Below are positions 1-6,910 of a DNA stretch of 13,900 nucleotides, piece after piece. The notes beneath the pieces are model-generated. The model had not been told where the DNA came from. It made no database searches and saw only the letters and a list, made by a program, of their open reading frames with translations. This DNA comes from an uncultured Gemmatimonadota bacterium (GTDB lineage Bacteria; Gemmatimonadota; Gemmatimonadetes; Gemmatimonadales; GWC2-71-9), in contig CAMPKP010000088.1 of NCBI GenBank assembly GCA_946887295.1, positions 1 through 13,900 on the forward strand. Reading direction: 5' to 3'. The translations under genes were made by a program, and so were the position numbers. How positions within the stretch are numbered: position 1 is the first letter of the stretch; each line of letters opens with the position of its first letter.

Positions 1-54
1 TCGTCGGGCTCGGGCAGATCGTCCGGCTCGGGCGGCTCGTCGGGCTCGGGCGGC
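1..54 (-). repeat. Three tandem 18-base units coding an acidic PPEPDE repeat
   Basis: Units at 1-18, 19-36 and 37-54 share the pattern tcgtcgggctcgggcggc with a few changes. Read on the minus strand they code Pro-Pro-Glu-Pro-Asp-Glu-like hexapeptides in the tail of the left-edge gene. The array may continue beyond the window. Confidence 0.75.
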
Positions 55-533
55 TCGCCGGCGTCGGAGGGCTGCTCGACGAGCGGGAGTCCGCGCAGCG
101 CCTCGACGCCCGGGAGCTCGGTCTCGTCCAAGCGGGGATTCTCGAGCCGGGAGACGCCCAGGACCAGCTCGGGGGTGGACGCGATCTCGGCCTCGAGCGC
201 TCGGGTCACCGCCTCGCCGGCGAGCGTCAGCTGCACCTGCTCGAAGGAGTGCAGCGCCTCGAGGTCGGGAATGGTGCTTCGGACCTCCTGCGCGAAGCGC
301 TCCCTGGCCTCCTCCGGCTGGGTCCGAACCAGGTTCCCCTCGCCGGCGCAGAGGCGGAGCAGCACCAGCTCGTAGTCCTCGCTGGTCTCCAGGCCGAGGG
401 CCCGGCGATTCGTGCGATAGGGCACCAGGTCCCGGATGATCTCGTCGAGCGCCACCGGTTGGCGGAGTCGAGCGGGATCGGCCGCGGCCAGACTGCTGAC
501 CAGGCGGCGGAAGAATCGCTCGACGTCGGTCAC
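1..533 (-). CDS. Hypothetical protein with acidic Pro/Glu/Asp tail (3' end cut by window edge)
   Basis: I do not recognise this protein. The frame is open from a GTG at 533 to the left edge, giving 177 visible residues with the C-terminus missing. The GTG is supported by GAGAGG ending 4 bases upstream. Residues 1-155 look soluble and mostly helical, rich in Arg, Glu and Leu, with no signal peptide or membrane segment. A central stretch (about 50-110) is amphipathic and carries a single Cys (C62). From about residue 158 the chain becomes a low-complexity acidic proline-rich tail made of PPEPDE units, encoded by an 18-base tandem repeat. Codon use matches the neighbours. A TTGACA-type promoter candidate lies upstream, so it is probably its own transcription unit, separated by 71 bases from the RNase H-like gene. 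A regulatory or adaptor role is possible, but nothing in the sequence names it. Confidence 0.72.
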   Translation of the reverse strand, partial: MTDVERFFRRLVSSLAAADPARLRQPVALDEIIRDLVPYRTNRRALGLETSEDYELVLLRLCAGEGNLVRTQPEEARERFAQEVRSTIPDLEALHSFEQVQLTLAGEAVTRALEAEIASTPELVLGVSRLENPRLDETELPGVEALRGLPLVEQPSDAGEPPEPDEPPEPDDLPEPD

Positions 534-556
534 TGGGCCTCTCGAGCGTTGGGCAT
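530..556 (-). other. Possible 8-codon leader ORF overlapping the start of the 533 gene
   Basis: An ATG at 556 opens the short frame MPNAREAQ. Its TGA (532-530) overlaps the GTG start of the next gene in the arrangement GTGA. The frame lies between the candidate promoter and the gene, and contains that gene's ribosome-binding site. It could couple translation, or be chance; no other evidence supports it. Confidence 0.25.
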
Positions 557-565
557 GGGTAGGTC

Positions 566-595
566 AGCTTAGGGAAGATGACCCGGAAGTGTCAA
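566..595 (-). promoter_or_regulatory. Sigma70-type promoter candidate for the left-edge gene
   Basis: On the minus strand there is an exact TTGACA (595-590), an 18-base spacer, then TAAGCT (571-566), which keeps the most conserved T, A and final T of the -10 consensus. Transcription would begin near 559, about 26 bases before the GTG start at 533. The exact -35 match is striking in such GC-rich DNA, but the -10 is weak. Confidence 0.45.
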
Positions 596-604
596 GCAAC
601 GGGC

Positions 605-1231
605 TCACTCCACCAGCACCAGCGGAAAGTGCTCCCCGGCGGCGACCCGCTTCTCCAGCGCCGTGAAGCCGGCATCGGGATCGTAGCCGGCATACAGCCC
701 TTTCTCCTGCTCCATCGCGAGCCACCCGGCGAACTCCGACTCGACCGCTCCGTCGGTGCTGCGCCGCTCCCGTGCCGCCCGCACCGCCAGCCAATCGGCG
801 TATTCGTTCTTGGGGTGGCGGCGGTGACCCCGCAGCCAGGTCCACTGGACCTCGTGACCCCGGCTGGCCCGGTCCAGCGCCTTCCACAGCTCGAGGTTCT
901 CGATCGGGCCGCCCTTCCGGGTCCAGCCGCGCGCCTTCCACACCGGCACCCACTCGCGCATGCCTTTGACCAGGTACTGCGAGTCGGACACCATGAGCAC
1001 GGCGAACCGGGAGCCCTTCCGGGCGAGCAGGTCGAGGACCCGCGCCGCGCCCAGCAACGCCATCCGGTTGTTCGTCGTCGCCGTCTCGTGGACGTAGAAG
1101 TCCCGACGCTCGATTCTGCCGCTCCGGGACCGGACCTCGATCAGCGCGGCTCCGCCCCCCGGATTTTCGCCCTCCCGCCCGTTGCCCAGACAGCTCTCGT
1201 CGAGGTGGAGGATCGCGATCGGCCCGCTCAA
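605..1231 (-). CDS. RNase HI-like protein with a substituted catalytic glutamate
   Basis: This 208-residue protein has a clear ribonuclease H fold; the family cleaves the RNA strand of RNA-DNA hybrids. Family motifs in order: LDESCLGN with D11 (E. coli D10), TTNNRMALLGA at about 52-62, VSDSQY with D83 (E. coli D70), and GHRRHPKNEYADWLA with H136 and D146 (E. coli H124 and D134). In the second motif the usual NNRMEL is NNRMAL, so the catalytic Glu48 equivalent is Ala58 (codon GCG, 1060-1058). E12, directly after D11 where E. coli has Gly, is an extra acid. About 55 residues follow the RNase H domain, longer than E. coli RNase HI, with no recognised domain. The start is taken as TTG at 1231, because it overlaps the upstream TGA as TTGA and places D11 as expected; no ATG fits. 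Activity is uncertain: the fold is certain, catalysis is not. Confidence 0.88.
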   Translation of the reverse strand: MSGPIAILHLDESCLGNGREGENPGGGAALIEVRSRSGRIERRDFYVHETATTNNRMALLGAARVLDLLARKGSRFAVLMVSDSQYLVKGMREWVPVWKARGWTRKGGPIENLELWKALDRASRGHEVQWTWLRGHRRHPKNEYADWLAVRAARERRSTDGAVESEFAGWLAMEQEKGLYAGYDPDAGFTALEKRVAAGEHFPLVLVE

Positions 1232-1449
1232 TCGATGACCTGGAAATGGTCGATGTCGTTCAGCACGAAGGGCAGCTCCTCGCCGGTCATCGGTAGGCGC
1301 CCGATCAGGGCCTCCTGGCGCCCGACGGTCGTGAGTCGGAGCGCCACCACGATGTACTCCGTGCCCCGGCGCGAGAGCGCCACCCGCAGTCCTCGCCGCA
1401 CGGCGTGCTCCAGTTGGTCCATGCGTTGGGTCGTCCAGCGGAGGGGCAT
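1228..1449 (-). CDS. Small conserved-looking hypothetical protein (73 aa)
   Basis: I do not recognise this short protein. It is soluble and basic at the N-terminus (MDQLEHAVRRGLRVALSRRG), then alternates hydrophobic residues in a beta-like way (TEYIVVALRL). It ends in an acidic, hydrophobic segment, LPFVLNDIDHFQVID. This looks like one small alpha/beta domain. It is supported as a gene by its tight position: it begins 18 bases after the selD stop and its TGA overlaps the TTG start of the RNase H-like gene. The ATG at 1449 lacks a good ribosome-binding site, so translation may be coupled to selD; an internal ATG (codon 10) is an alternative start. Function is unknown. Confidence 0.65.
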   Translation of the reverse strand: MPLRWTTQRMDQLEHAVRRGLRVALSRRGTEYIVVALRLTTVGRQEALIGRLPMTGEELPFVLNDIDHFQVID

Positions 1450-1467
1450 GAGGCTTGGCGAGGCCGG

Positions 1468-2538
1468 CTAGAGGCTGCGGGTGATGCGGATGTGGCCGGA
1501 GGGCCCGGCGACGACGCGGCCGATCACCGCGGCGGTGGGGGTCCGGGCATCGCGCAGGGCGCCGAGCAGCGCGGCTTCGTTCTCCTTCGGCACGGCGAGC
1601 AGCAGGCCGCCGGAGGTCTGTGCGTCGACGCAGAGCACCCGCTCGTGCGGCTCCAGATCGGCGGCCCAGTCGAGGTCCGCCGCGGCCTCGAGGTTGCGCC
1701 GGGTGCCGCCCGGGACGACGCCTCGCGCGGCGAGGTTCAGCGCGTGGGCCAGGATCGGCAGCGCATCGAAGGCCACTTCCGCGGCCACCTGGCTCGCGGC
1801 GAGCATGTTGCCGAGGTGCCGCAGGAGCCCGAAGCCGGTGACGTCGGTGGCGGCGCTGACCCCGACCCCGAGCGCGGCCTTCGCGGCGCCGTCGTTGAGG
1901 GTCGTCATCGAGCGCACGGCCTCGCCCAGCCCGGCCTCGATCAGGGCGTCGCGCTTCAGCGCGGTGGTGAGAATACCGGTTCCGAGCGGCTTGGTCAGCA
2001 CCAGCACGTCGCCGGCGCAGGCGCCCGCGTTGGTGAGCATCCGGTCGGGATGCACCTCTCCCATCACGACCATGCCGAACAGCGGCTCCTGCGAGTCGAT
2101 CGAGTGGCCTCCCACGACCGCGCAGCCGGCGCGCTCCGCGACCGCCGAGGCGCCCTTGATCACGTCGCCCAGAAGCTCGAAGGGCAGCTTCTCGCGCGGC
2201 CAGCCGACCAGGTTGAGCGCGAAGAGCGGCGTCCCGCCCATGGCGTAGACATCGCTGAGGGCGTTGGCCGCCGCGATCGCTCCCCACTGGGTCGCGTCGT
2301 CCACGATGGGGGTGAAGAAGTCCACGGTCGCGACCAGCGCCCGCTCCTCGGAGAGCCGGAAGACGGCGGCGTCGTCGCGGGTGGCGGCATCCACCATCAC
2401 CCGGGGATCGATCACGCCGGGCAGGTGCTGCAGGACCTCCGCCAGCTCGCCGGGACCGAGCTTGCAGGCGCACCCCGCCCCATGGGAGAACGCGGTCAGT
2501 CTGATGCGGGGCTGCTGCTGGAGCGTCTGATCGGCCAT
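1468..2538 (-). CDS. selD: Selenide, water dikinase (selenophosphate synthase)
   Basis: SelD makes selenophosphate from selenide and ATP, the selenium donor for selenocysteine synthesis and for 2-selenouridine in tRNA. The 356-residue length fits the family. The N-terminal signature FSHGAGCACK has C23 and K26, matching catalytic C17 and K20 of E. coli SelD; the reactive residue is Cys, not selenocysteine. The AIRS/PurM-type core follows: DDAAVF near residue 55, a Gly/Asp-rich DFFTPIVDD, ANALSDVYAMGG, VVGGHSID, and the C-terminal half with TDVTGFGLLRHL and TSGGLLLAVP. The ATG at 2538 has GAGG about 5 bases upstream. No selA, selB, selC or mnmH is present in the window, so the user of the selenophosphate cannot be told from here. 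It lies 36 bases after the amidotransferase gene and begins a selD, 73-aa ORF, RNase H run. Confidence 0.96.
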   Translation of the reverse strand: MADQTLQQQPRIRLTAFSHGAGCACKLGPGELAEVLQHLPGVIDPRVMVDAATRDDAAVFRLSEERALVATVDFFTPIVDDATQWGAIAAANALSDVYAMGGTPLFALNLVGWPREKLPFELLGDVIKGASAVAERAGCAVVGGHSIDSQEPLFGMVVMGEVHPDRMLTNAGACAGDVLVLTKPLGTGILTTALKRDALIEAGLGEAVRSMTTLNDGAAKAALGVGVSAATDVTGFGLLRHLGNMLAASQVAAEVAFDALPILAHALNLAARGVVPGGTRRNLEAAADLDWAADLEPHERVLCVDAQTSGGLLLAVPKENEAALLGALRDARTPTAAVIGRVVAGPSGHIRITRSL

Positions 2539-2544
2539 GCCTCG

Positions 2545-2569
2545 TCCGGTCGTCGAGTATCGGACCGGA
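2545..2569 (-). other. Hairpin in the selD leader
   Basis: TCCGGTC (2545-2551) and GACCGGA (2563-2569) are perfect inverted repeats. The inner CGA (2554-2556) and TCG (2560-2562) extend the stem to 10 pairs, with a 2-base bulge and a GTA loop. The hairpin fills the gap between the tandem TAG TAA stops of the amidotransferase gene and the selD ribosome-binding site. There is no U run, so it is not a classic terminator. It could be an RNA processing, stability or translation-control element. Confidence 0.5.
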
Positions 2570-2574
2570 AGTTA

Positions 2575-3321
2575 CTACCTCGAGGCGGCGTGGACGAACC
2601 CGGCGAGGAGGCGGTGCATGCGGGGATCGCGGTCGGTGAGCGACTCGGGGTGCCACTGCACGCCGAGGAGGAACCTGTCGCCGGGGATCTCGAGCGCTTC
2701 GATCACGCCGTCCGGGGCGGCCGCGGTGGGCACCAGGCCCGGCGCGAGATCCTTCACCGCCTGGTGATGCATGCTGTTCACCTGAAGCGGGGCGCTGCCC
2801 ACCAGCTCGTCGAGCCGGGAGCCGGACGCGACGGTCACCTGGTGCGCCAGGTGGTCGCGGGAGAAACCGGCGGTGGGGAAGTAGTCGTGCTTGATGGCAT
2901 CGCTGCGCTGCGCGGCGATGTCCTGGTAGAGCGTGCCGCCGAGCGCGACGTTGACGACCTGGAGCCCCCGGCAGAGGCCGAAGAGCGGCTTGCCCTCCGC
3001 GATCGCCCAGCGGGCGAACTGGAGCTCCACCCGGTCGCGGGCGGGATCCAGGCGGCCGCAGGTGGGAAGGGGCGACTCGCCGTAGGTGGCCGGGTCCAGA
3101 TCCACCCCACCGGGGATGAGCAGCCCGTCCATCCGGTCGTAGAGGCCGCGCAGGGCCTCCTCCTCGTCCAGCAGCGGGATCATCACCGGCAATCCGCCCG
3201 CCGCGGCGACCACCCGGGAGTAGCGCTGGTTCATGACCCACGACTCCGGCAGCACCTCGGGGATGCCGTCGATGGAATGCAGGGTCTGGGTCGATATCCC
3301 GATGATCGGCCTGCGTCGCAC
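2575..3321 (-). CDS. Class I glutamine amidotransferase-like gamma-glutamyl hydrolase (PuuD/peptidase C26 family)
   Basis: Family members hydrolyse gamma-glutamyl amide bonds, as PuuD does with gamma-glutamyl-GABA. Counting from the longer frame that starts at ATG 3372, the markers are: RPIIGIS at 22-27, the oxyanion region LLIPGGVDLDP at 84-94, the nucleophile elbow FGLCRGLQ with C134, and VQWHPES with H241 and E243, which complete the triad. NSMHHQAVKDL, typical of PuuD-like enzymes, is also present. I chose GTG at 3321 (248 residues) because AGGAG ends 5 bases upstream and homologues begin close to the first beta strand; the ATG at 3372 has no ribosome-binding site. It ends in tandem stops TAG TAA. 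Its place beside a GCS2-type ligase and two ATP-grasp genes suggests it trims or recycles a gamma-glutamyl or amide-linked product. The true substrate is unknown. Confidence 0.88.
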   Translation of the reverse strand: MRRRPIIGISTQTLHSIDGIPEVLPESWVMNQRYSRVVAAAGGLPVMIPLLDEEEALRGLYDRMDGLLIPGGVDLDPATYGESPLPTCGRLDPARDRVELQFARWAIAEGKPLFGLCRGLQVVNVALGGTLYQDIAAQRSDAIKHDYFPTAGFSRDHLAHQVTVASGSRLDELVGSAPLQVNSMHHQAVKDLAPGLVPTAAAPDGVIEALEIPGDRFLLGVQWHPESLTDRDPRMHRLLAGFVHAASR

Positions 3322-3326
3322 GCGGT

Positions 3327-3331
3327 CTCCT
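3327..3331 (-). promoter_or_regulatory. Shine-Dalgarno AGGAG that decides the start of the amidotransferase
   Basis: AGGAG on the minus strand lies 5 bases before GTG 3321. No comparable site precedes the longer ATG start at 3372. Confidence 0.6.
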
Positions 3332-3400
3332 GGTGTCACGTCATCGAGCCTGTCATCCGAGCGCCCGGTCATGTCGAGCGGGGTAATTTAAGCCCCTACC

Positions 3401-3418
3401 GGCCCCCCTCAGGGGGCC
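3401..3418 (-). terminator. GC-rich hairpin wrapped around the ligase stop codon
   Basis: GGCCCCC (3401-3407) and GGGGGCC (3412-3418) form a perfect 7-pair stem with a 4-base loop, and the TGA stop of the carboxylate-amine ligase (3411-3409) lies in that loop. A weaker GGGG/CCCC stem (3380-3383 with 3393-3396) follows downstream. No U run follows, so this may act as an mRNA 3'-end or partial (attenuating) signal rather than a strong intrinsic terminator. Confidence 0.4.
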
Positions 3419-4551
3419 CACACGGCCTCGGGCCGCGAGGCTCCCGTGACCACTCCCTCCTCCGTCTCCGCGATCAGCTGGTCCACCACCGCGGTCAGCT
3501 CGCCGGTGCGCTTGTAGGTGGCGAGCTGACGGTCGGCGCTGGAGCCTTCCGCCAGGATCCGGTAGGCGTACTCCACTTCGGCGCGACTCCCCAGCTCGTC
3601 CACCACGTCGCCGATGAACCATTCGATCAACTCGCGGATGAGGTCGCCGGCGGGCAGCTCCCGCTGCTTGCCGAAGTCGATCAGCTTGCCGCCGAGGCCG
3701 AATCGCGCGGCCCGCCACTTGTTCTCCTCGATGAGATCCGAGGAGTAGGTCCGGAAGGTGATGTTCTCGCGGCGCATCTTCCACAGCTTGGCCACGATGG
3801 CTTGCAGAATCGCGGCCACCGAGACCGCCTCGTCCACCCGGGTGCAGACGTCGCAGATGCGGAACTCGAGCGTGGGGTAATTCCAGTTCGGCCGGACGTC
3901 CCACCAGATCTTGGAGCCGTTGGGAATGCACCCCGTGGCGGTCAGCGTCTCGAGGTAGTGGGCGTATTCGGCCCAGTTGGGCACGATCCGCGGCACCCCG
4001 GTCCTGGGAAAGCCCCGAAACACGATGCTCCGGTACGACTTCAGGCCGGTGTTGCGGCCGTTCCAGAAGGGCGAGCTGGTCGAGAGGCAGAGGATGTGCG
4101 GGAGGAAGTAGCGGGAGACGTTCAGCGCGTCGATCAGGAAGTCGCGGTCCTCGATCCCGATGTGTACGTGAGTCCCGAAGATGAGCAGGCGCTGCGCCAG
4201 GTCCTGCATGTCCTCCTTCACGCCGAGATAGCGCTCCAGCGGCGTGATCTCCTGCTTCATCCAGGAGGAGAAGGGATGGGTGCCCGCGGCGGCGATCTTG
4301 AGGCCGTTGCGTGCCGCCAGCTCGATCACCGCCCCCCGCAGGTTCACCAGCTCGGTCCGGACCTCCGCCGGCGTGCGGCAGATCTTGGTGCCGACCTCCA
4401 CGATGGACTGGTGCAGCTCCGGCTTCACCTGCTCCAGGTAGCGGTGGTCCGCCTCCAGGATCTGGGTGATGTACGAGGTCAGCTCCCGGGTCTTCGGATC
4501 GATGATCTGATACTCTTCCTCGACCCCGAGGGTGAGCGAAGGGGGCTGCAT
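3409..4551 (-). CDS. Carboxylate-amine ligase, YbdK / GCS2 family
   Basis: This 380-residue protein belongs to the glutamate-cysteine ligase type 2 (GCS2) superfamily. Members use ATP to join a carboxylate, often the gamma-carboxyl of glutamate, to an amine. E. coli YbdK is similar in length (about 370) and has weak gamma-glutamylcysteine ligase activity. Visible motifs: [11 protein letters not shown] with metal-binding acids E11-E13, the Gln/Glu-rich HQSIVEVGT around 47-55, FGTHVHIGI with H128 and H130, [16 protein letters not shown] at 160-174, and [15 protein letters not shown] with R220, E229 and R231. ATG 4551 has an ideal AAGGAG 5 bases upstream. It lies 16 bases after the second ATP-grasp gene and is followed by the amidotransferase, so it is probably part of one pathway. 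The context argues against a simple glutathione role, as no gshB partner of the classical type is adjacent. Confidence 0.93.
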   Translation of the reverse strand: MQPPSLTLGVEEEYQIIDPKTRELTSYITQILEADHRYLEQVKPELHQSIVEVGTKICRTPAEVRTELVNLRGAVIELAARNGLKIAAAGTHPFSSWMKQEITPLERYLGVKEDMQDLAQRLLIFGTHVHIGIEDRDFLIDALNVSRYFLPHILCLSTSSPFWNGRNTGLKSYRSIVFRGFPRTGVPRIVPNWAEYAHYLETLTATGCIPNGSKIWWDVRPNWNYPTLEFRICDVCTRVDEAVSVAAILQAIVAKLWKMRRENITFRTYSSDLIEENKWRAARFGLGGKLIDFGKQRELPAGDLIRELIEWFIGDVVDELGSRAEVEYAYRILAEGSSADRQLATYKRTGELTAVVDQLIAETEEGVVTGASRPEAVWAP

Positions 4552-4567
4552 CGGTGCTCCTTTCGTC

Positions 4568-5917
4568 CTAGCGGCGGCGCTCCACCACGAAGGTGGGAAT
4601 CGTCGAGCCTCCGCCCGCCGTGACGTTCAGCAGGGCGGCGGTGGAGAGACGCGTCAGGCATCCCTCCGCGTAGTCCCCATGCGAGACGAATGGGGCCGTG
4701 TCCATCATCCGGTCGGCGAAGACCGCGCGGCCCTCCACCATGCTGGGGTAGGGCTCCGACGGGATCGCCACCCGCTGCTGGACGATGTACGGAGCCGCCA
4801 GCGCGTCCGCCACCGCCCGCTCCCAGCCGGCGGCGTCGGTCTCCCAGCCGAGGACGATGCCGGCGCCGCCGTAGTCGTCGTTCGGCTTGAGCACGAGGCG
4901 GTCGCGCGAGGCGAGCACGAAGGGGACCAGGTCCACCGGCTTCCCGCCGTGCTCGGTGCGCCGCTCCTCCATCACCCGGGTCCACGGGATGTGGGCCCCG
5001 ATGGCCTCGAGCTCGCCGGTGCCGAAGAGCCGCCGGTTTCTCTCGTCGGAGAGGACTGCCAGGCTGGCCTTCTTGTGGAGGATCTTGCAGCGCGGCGGAT
5101 TCACCATGCACACCGCCCCCGCGGCGACCGCGCCGAGGAGCGGTGTGTCCGACCCGCACCGCTCGACCAGCTCCGCCAGCAGGACCCGCTTGTACACCAG
5201 GTCGATCGCGCCGCCCGGGCCGTGGAGCCGACCGCCCCGGAGCTCCAGCTCCCGGGGATCGGCGATCACCGCCTCGATCCCGACGGCCCGGAAGTACTCC
5301 TGGAACAGCACGAACTCGCTCCGGGTCGGCACCTCGGGCCAGTCCACGATGGCCACCCGCGGGATGTCCCGCCGACCGGACCACTCCTCGTAGGCGTCGA
5401 GCAGAACGTGGAGCACGCCGTGCCGGGCGAGCAGCGGCAGTGCCTCGTACCGGCGGCCGAAGACCCGCATGATCGGGAGATCGGCGAAGGAGGCCACCAG
5501 CGCGTCGTTGTACCCCGCCCCCGCCGGCGTCTCCGCGTTGTACTCCGTCACCGCCATCGTTCCGGCCTCGTCCATCACGAACGCATCCACCCGCGAGGTC
5601 GGGCTCGGCTCCCGGAACCCGGGGTCGTACCGGATCAGGCGCTCCTCCCAGTCCAGCAGCCGGAACTGCTCGCGAAAGGCCTGGTCTTCCAGGGCGCGCC
5701 CGTACGCCTTGCCGAAGGCCCCCATCAGGAGGCGCACCCGCTGCTGGAGCAGGCGGTAGTGCGCGATCGTCATGAACCGGGGCCGGAGCACCGTCGCGAC
5801 CGGGCGCTCCCCGAAGACGAGGCCGCGGCGGCGAAGCTGGTCCGACAGCATCGCCTCGGATGCCTGGGCCAGCTCGTCGGTGAGCAGCTCGTGATAGTGG
5901 GCGATCGCCTCCTGCAC
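4568..5917 (-). CDS. Divergent (possibly circularly permuted) ATP-grasp-like ligase
   Basis: This 449-residue protein resembles ATP-grasp proteins of the glutathionylspermidine-synthase-like or circularly permuted kind, which form amide bonds through an acyl phosphate. Evidence: a mid-protein acidic motif [13 protein letters not shown], then [17 protein letters not shown], which is usual before the nucleotide-binding half. The likely ATP-binding core [12 protein letters not shown] (K344, glycine-rich loop to about 353) comes next, then PYIVQQRV, and a C-terminal [34 protein letters not shown] region (about 404-438, quoted in part: [13 protein letters not shown]) that probably supplies metal and phosphate ligands. 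I took GTG 5917 as start, 11 bases after the previous stop. A CTG at 5932 overlaps that stop as CTGA and would add 5 residues. The gene is coupled to the ATP-grasp gene upstream and the YbdK-type ligase downstream. The substrate is unknown, and the fold call rests on motif recognition only. Confidence 0.82.
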   Translation of the reverse strand: MQEAIAHYHELLTDELAQASEAMLSDQLRRRGLVFGERPVATVLRPRFMTIAHYRLLQQRVRLLMGAFGKAYGRALEDQAFREQFRLLDWEERLIRYDPGFREPSPTSRVDAFVMDEAGTMAVTEYNAETPAGAGYNDALVASFADLPIMRVFGRRYEALPLLARHGVLHVLLDAYEEWSGRRDIPRVAIVDWPEVPTRSEFVLFQEYFRAVGIEAVIADPRELELRGGRLHGPGGAIDLVYKRVLLAELVERCGSDTPLLGAVAAGAVCMVNPPRCKILHKKASLAVLSDERNRRLFGTGELEAIGAHIPWTRVMEERRTEHGGKPVDLVPFVLASRDRLVLKPNDDYGGAGIVLGWETDAAGWERAVADALAAPYIVQQRVAIPSEPYPSMVEGRAVFADRMMDTAPFVSHGDYAEGCLTRLSTAALLNVTAGGGSTIPTFVVERRR

Positions 5918-5928
5918 GGGCGTGGCGC

Positions 5929-6861
5929 TCAGCGCCGGGCGGTGAAGGCGGCGTCCCACTTGAGGGCGCGGGCCTGGCGGCGCGGCTGCTTCGCCAGCCG
6001 GATCGCCATGTCGGCCATCTCCTTGACCGTCCACTCGAAGTAGGTGGGCGTGAGCGAGTTGACGTCCATGTCGGGGGCCGGATTCATGAAGTCGATGGCG
6101 TACGGCACCCCGTCGCGGATGGCGAACTCGATAGAGTTCATGTCGTAGCCCAGGGCCCGTACCAGGGTCCGCGCGTCCTGGACGATACGGGCCTCGAGCT
6201 CGGGCGAGAGGTAGCCGGCCTGCACCAGGTAGCGCCGGTCGCGCGGGTCGTACGGCATCGGCAGAATTTCCTCCTGCCCCAGGCACAGACACCGGACGAA
6301 CTGGTCCCACTCGATGAATTCCTGGACCACCATGGTGAGCAGTCCGGAGTTGTCGTAGTGGTGCAGCAGCTCCTCGAGGGAGCGGCAGACGTAGACCTCC
6401 TTCCATCCACCGCCGTGCGCGTCCTTGAGGATGCACGGCATGCCCACGTGCCGCGCGACACCCTCCCAGTCCAGCGGGAACTCCAGGTTCCGGAGGCTCT
6501 CGCCCGGCACGATCCCGGGCACGTAGGACTTGTTGGGCAGCGCGACGGTCCTGGGCGACGCAACCCCGAGCTTGGTGGCCAGGGTCGCGCCGAAGAACTT
6601 GTCGTCCGCGCTCCACATGAAGGGATTGTTGACGACGGTGACGCCGTCGAGCACGGCCTTCTTCAGGTAGGTGCGGTAGAACGGCACCTCGTGGGAGATG
6701 CGGTCGATCAGCACGTCGTACGGACACGGCTGATCCATGGACGTGGCGCCGATCCGGGCGTACTCGACGGTCACACCGGCCTTGCGCCGGGCGACCTCCT
6801 CGATGAACGCCGGCGGGAACGACCACTCGCGACCCACGAGGAGACCAACGGTCTTTGACAT
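5929..6861 (-). CDS. ATP-grasp family ligase, RimK/D-Ala-D-Ala-ligase-like
   Basis: At 310 residues this is a standard-length ATP-grasp enzyme, a fold that joins a carboxylate to an amine or thiol through an acyl phosphate. The pre-ATP-grasp domain covers about 1-95 (VGLLVGREWSFPPAF, then NNPFMWSADDKFF, the usual lead-in). The ATP-binding lysine and glycine loop are in CILKDAHGGGWKEVYV (K146, G150-G152). The adenine/ribose-binding strand is VVQEFIEWDQFVRCLCLG (about 178-195). The metal-binding acids are in MNSIEFAIRDGVPYAIDFMNPAPD (quoted in part: SIEFAIRD and AIDFMNPAPD), with E245, D257 and N260. ATG 6861 has GGTGA about 8 bases upstream. It lies 49 bases after an esterase gene and 11 bases before a second ATP-grasp gene. 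The two adjacent ATP-grasp folds plus a GCS2-type ligase suggest stepwise amide-bond assembly. The substrate is unknown. Confidence 0.9.
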   Translation of the reverse strand: MSKTVGLLVGREWSFPPAFIEEVARRKAGVTVEYARIGATSMDQPCPYDVLIDRISHEVPFYRTYLKKAVLDGVTVVNNPFMWSADDKFFGATLATKLGVASPRTVALPNKSYVPGIVPGESLRNLEFPLDWEGVARHVGMPCILKDAHGGGWKEVYVCRSLEELLHHYDNSGLLTMVVQEFIEWDQFVRCLCLGQEEILPMPYDPRDRRYLVQAGYLSPELEARIVQDARTLVRALGYDMNSIEFAIRDGVPYAIDFMNPAPDMDVNSLTPTYFEWTVKEMADMAIRLAKQPRRQARALKWDAAFTARR

Positions 6862-6910
6862 GCCAAGTCACCGGTGTGTTGGGTGTTCGGGTACGGGACC
6901 GCGGCCGTGC

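Noticed and set aside
1468..2538. SelD as a selenoprotein with an in-frame UGA
   Set aside because: The catalytic position is a cysteine codon (C23) and the reading frame has no internal stop.
605..3241. A single minus-strand open frame that would fuse an N-terminal extension of more than 600 residues to the RNase H domain
   Set aside because: The extension is out-of-frame reading of selD and the amidotransferase. The real RNase H gene begins at the TTG overlapping the preceding stop.
1405..4623. A very long plus-strand open frame (over 1000 codons) opposite selD, the amidotransferase and the ligase
   Set aside because: It is antisense to three genes with intact catalytic motifs. Its translation is low-complexity and matches no family; high GC produces such frames by lack of stop codons.
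6869..6876. Palindrome CACCGGTG between the second esterase and first ATP-grasp genes
   Set aside because: Eight-base GC palindromes are common by chance here; it probably just overlaps the GGTGA ribosome-binding site.
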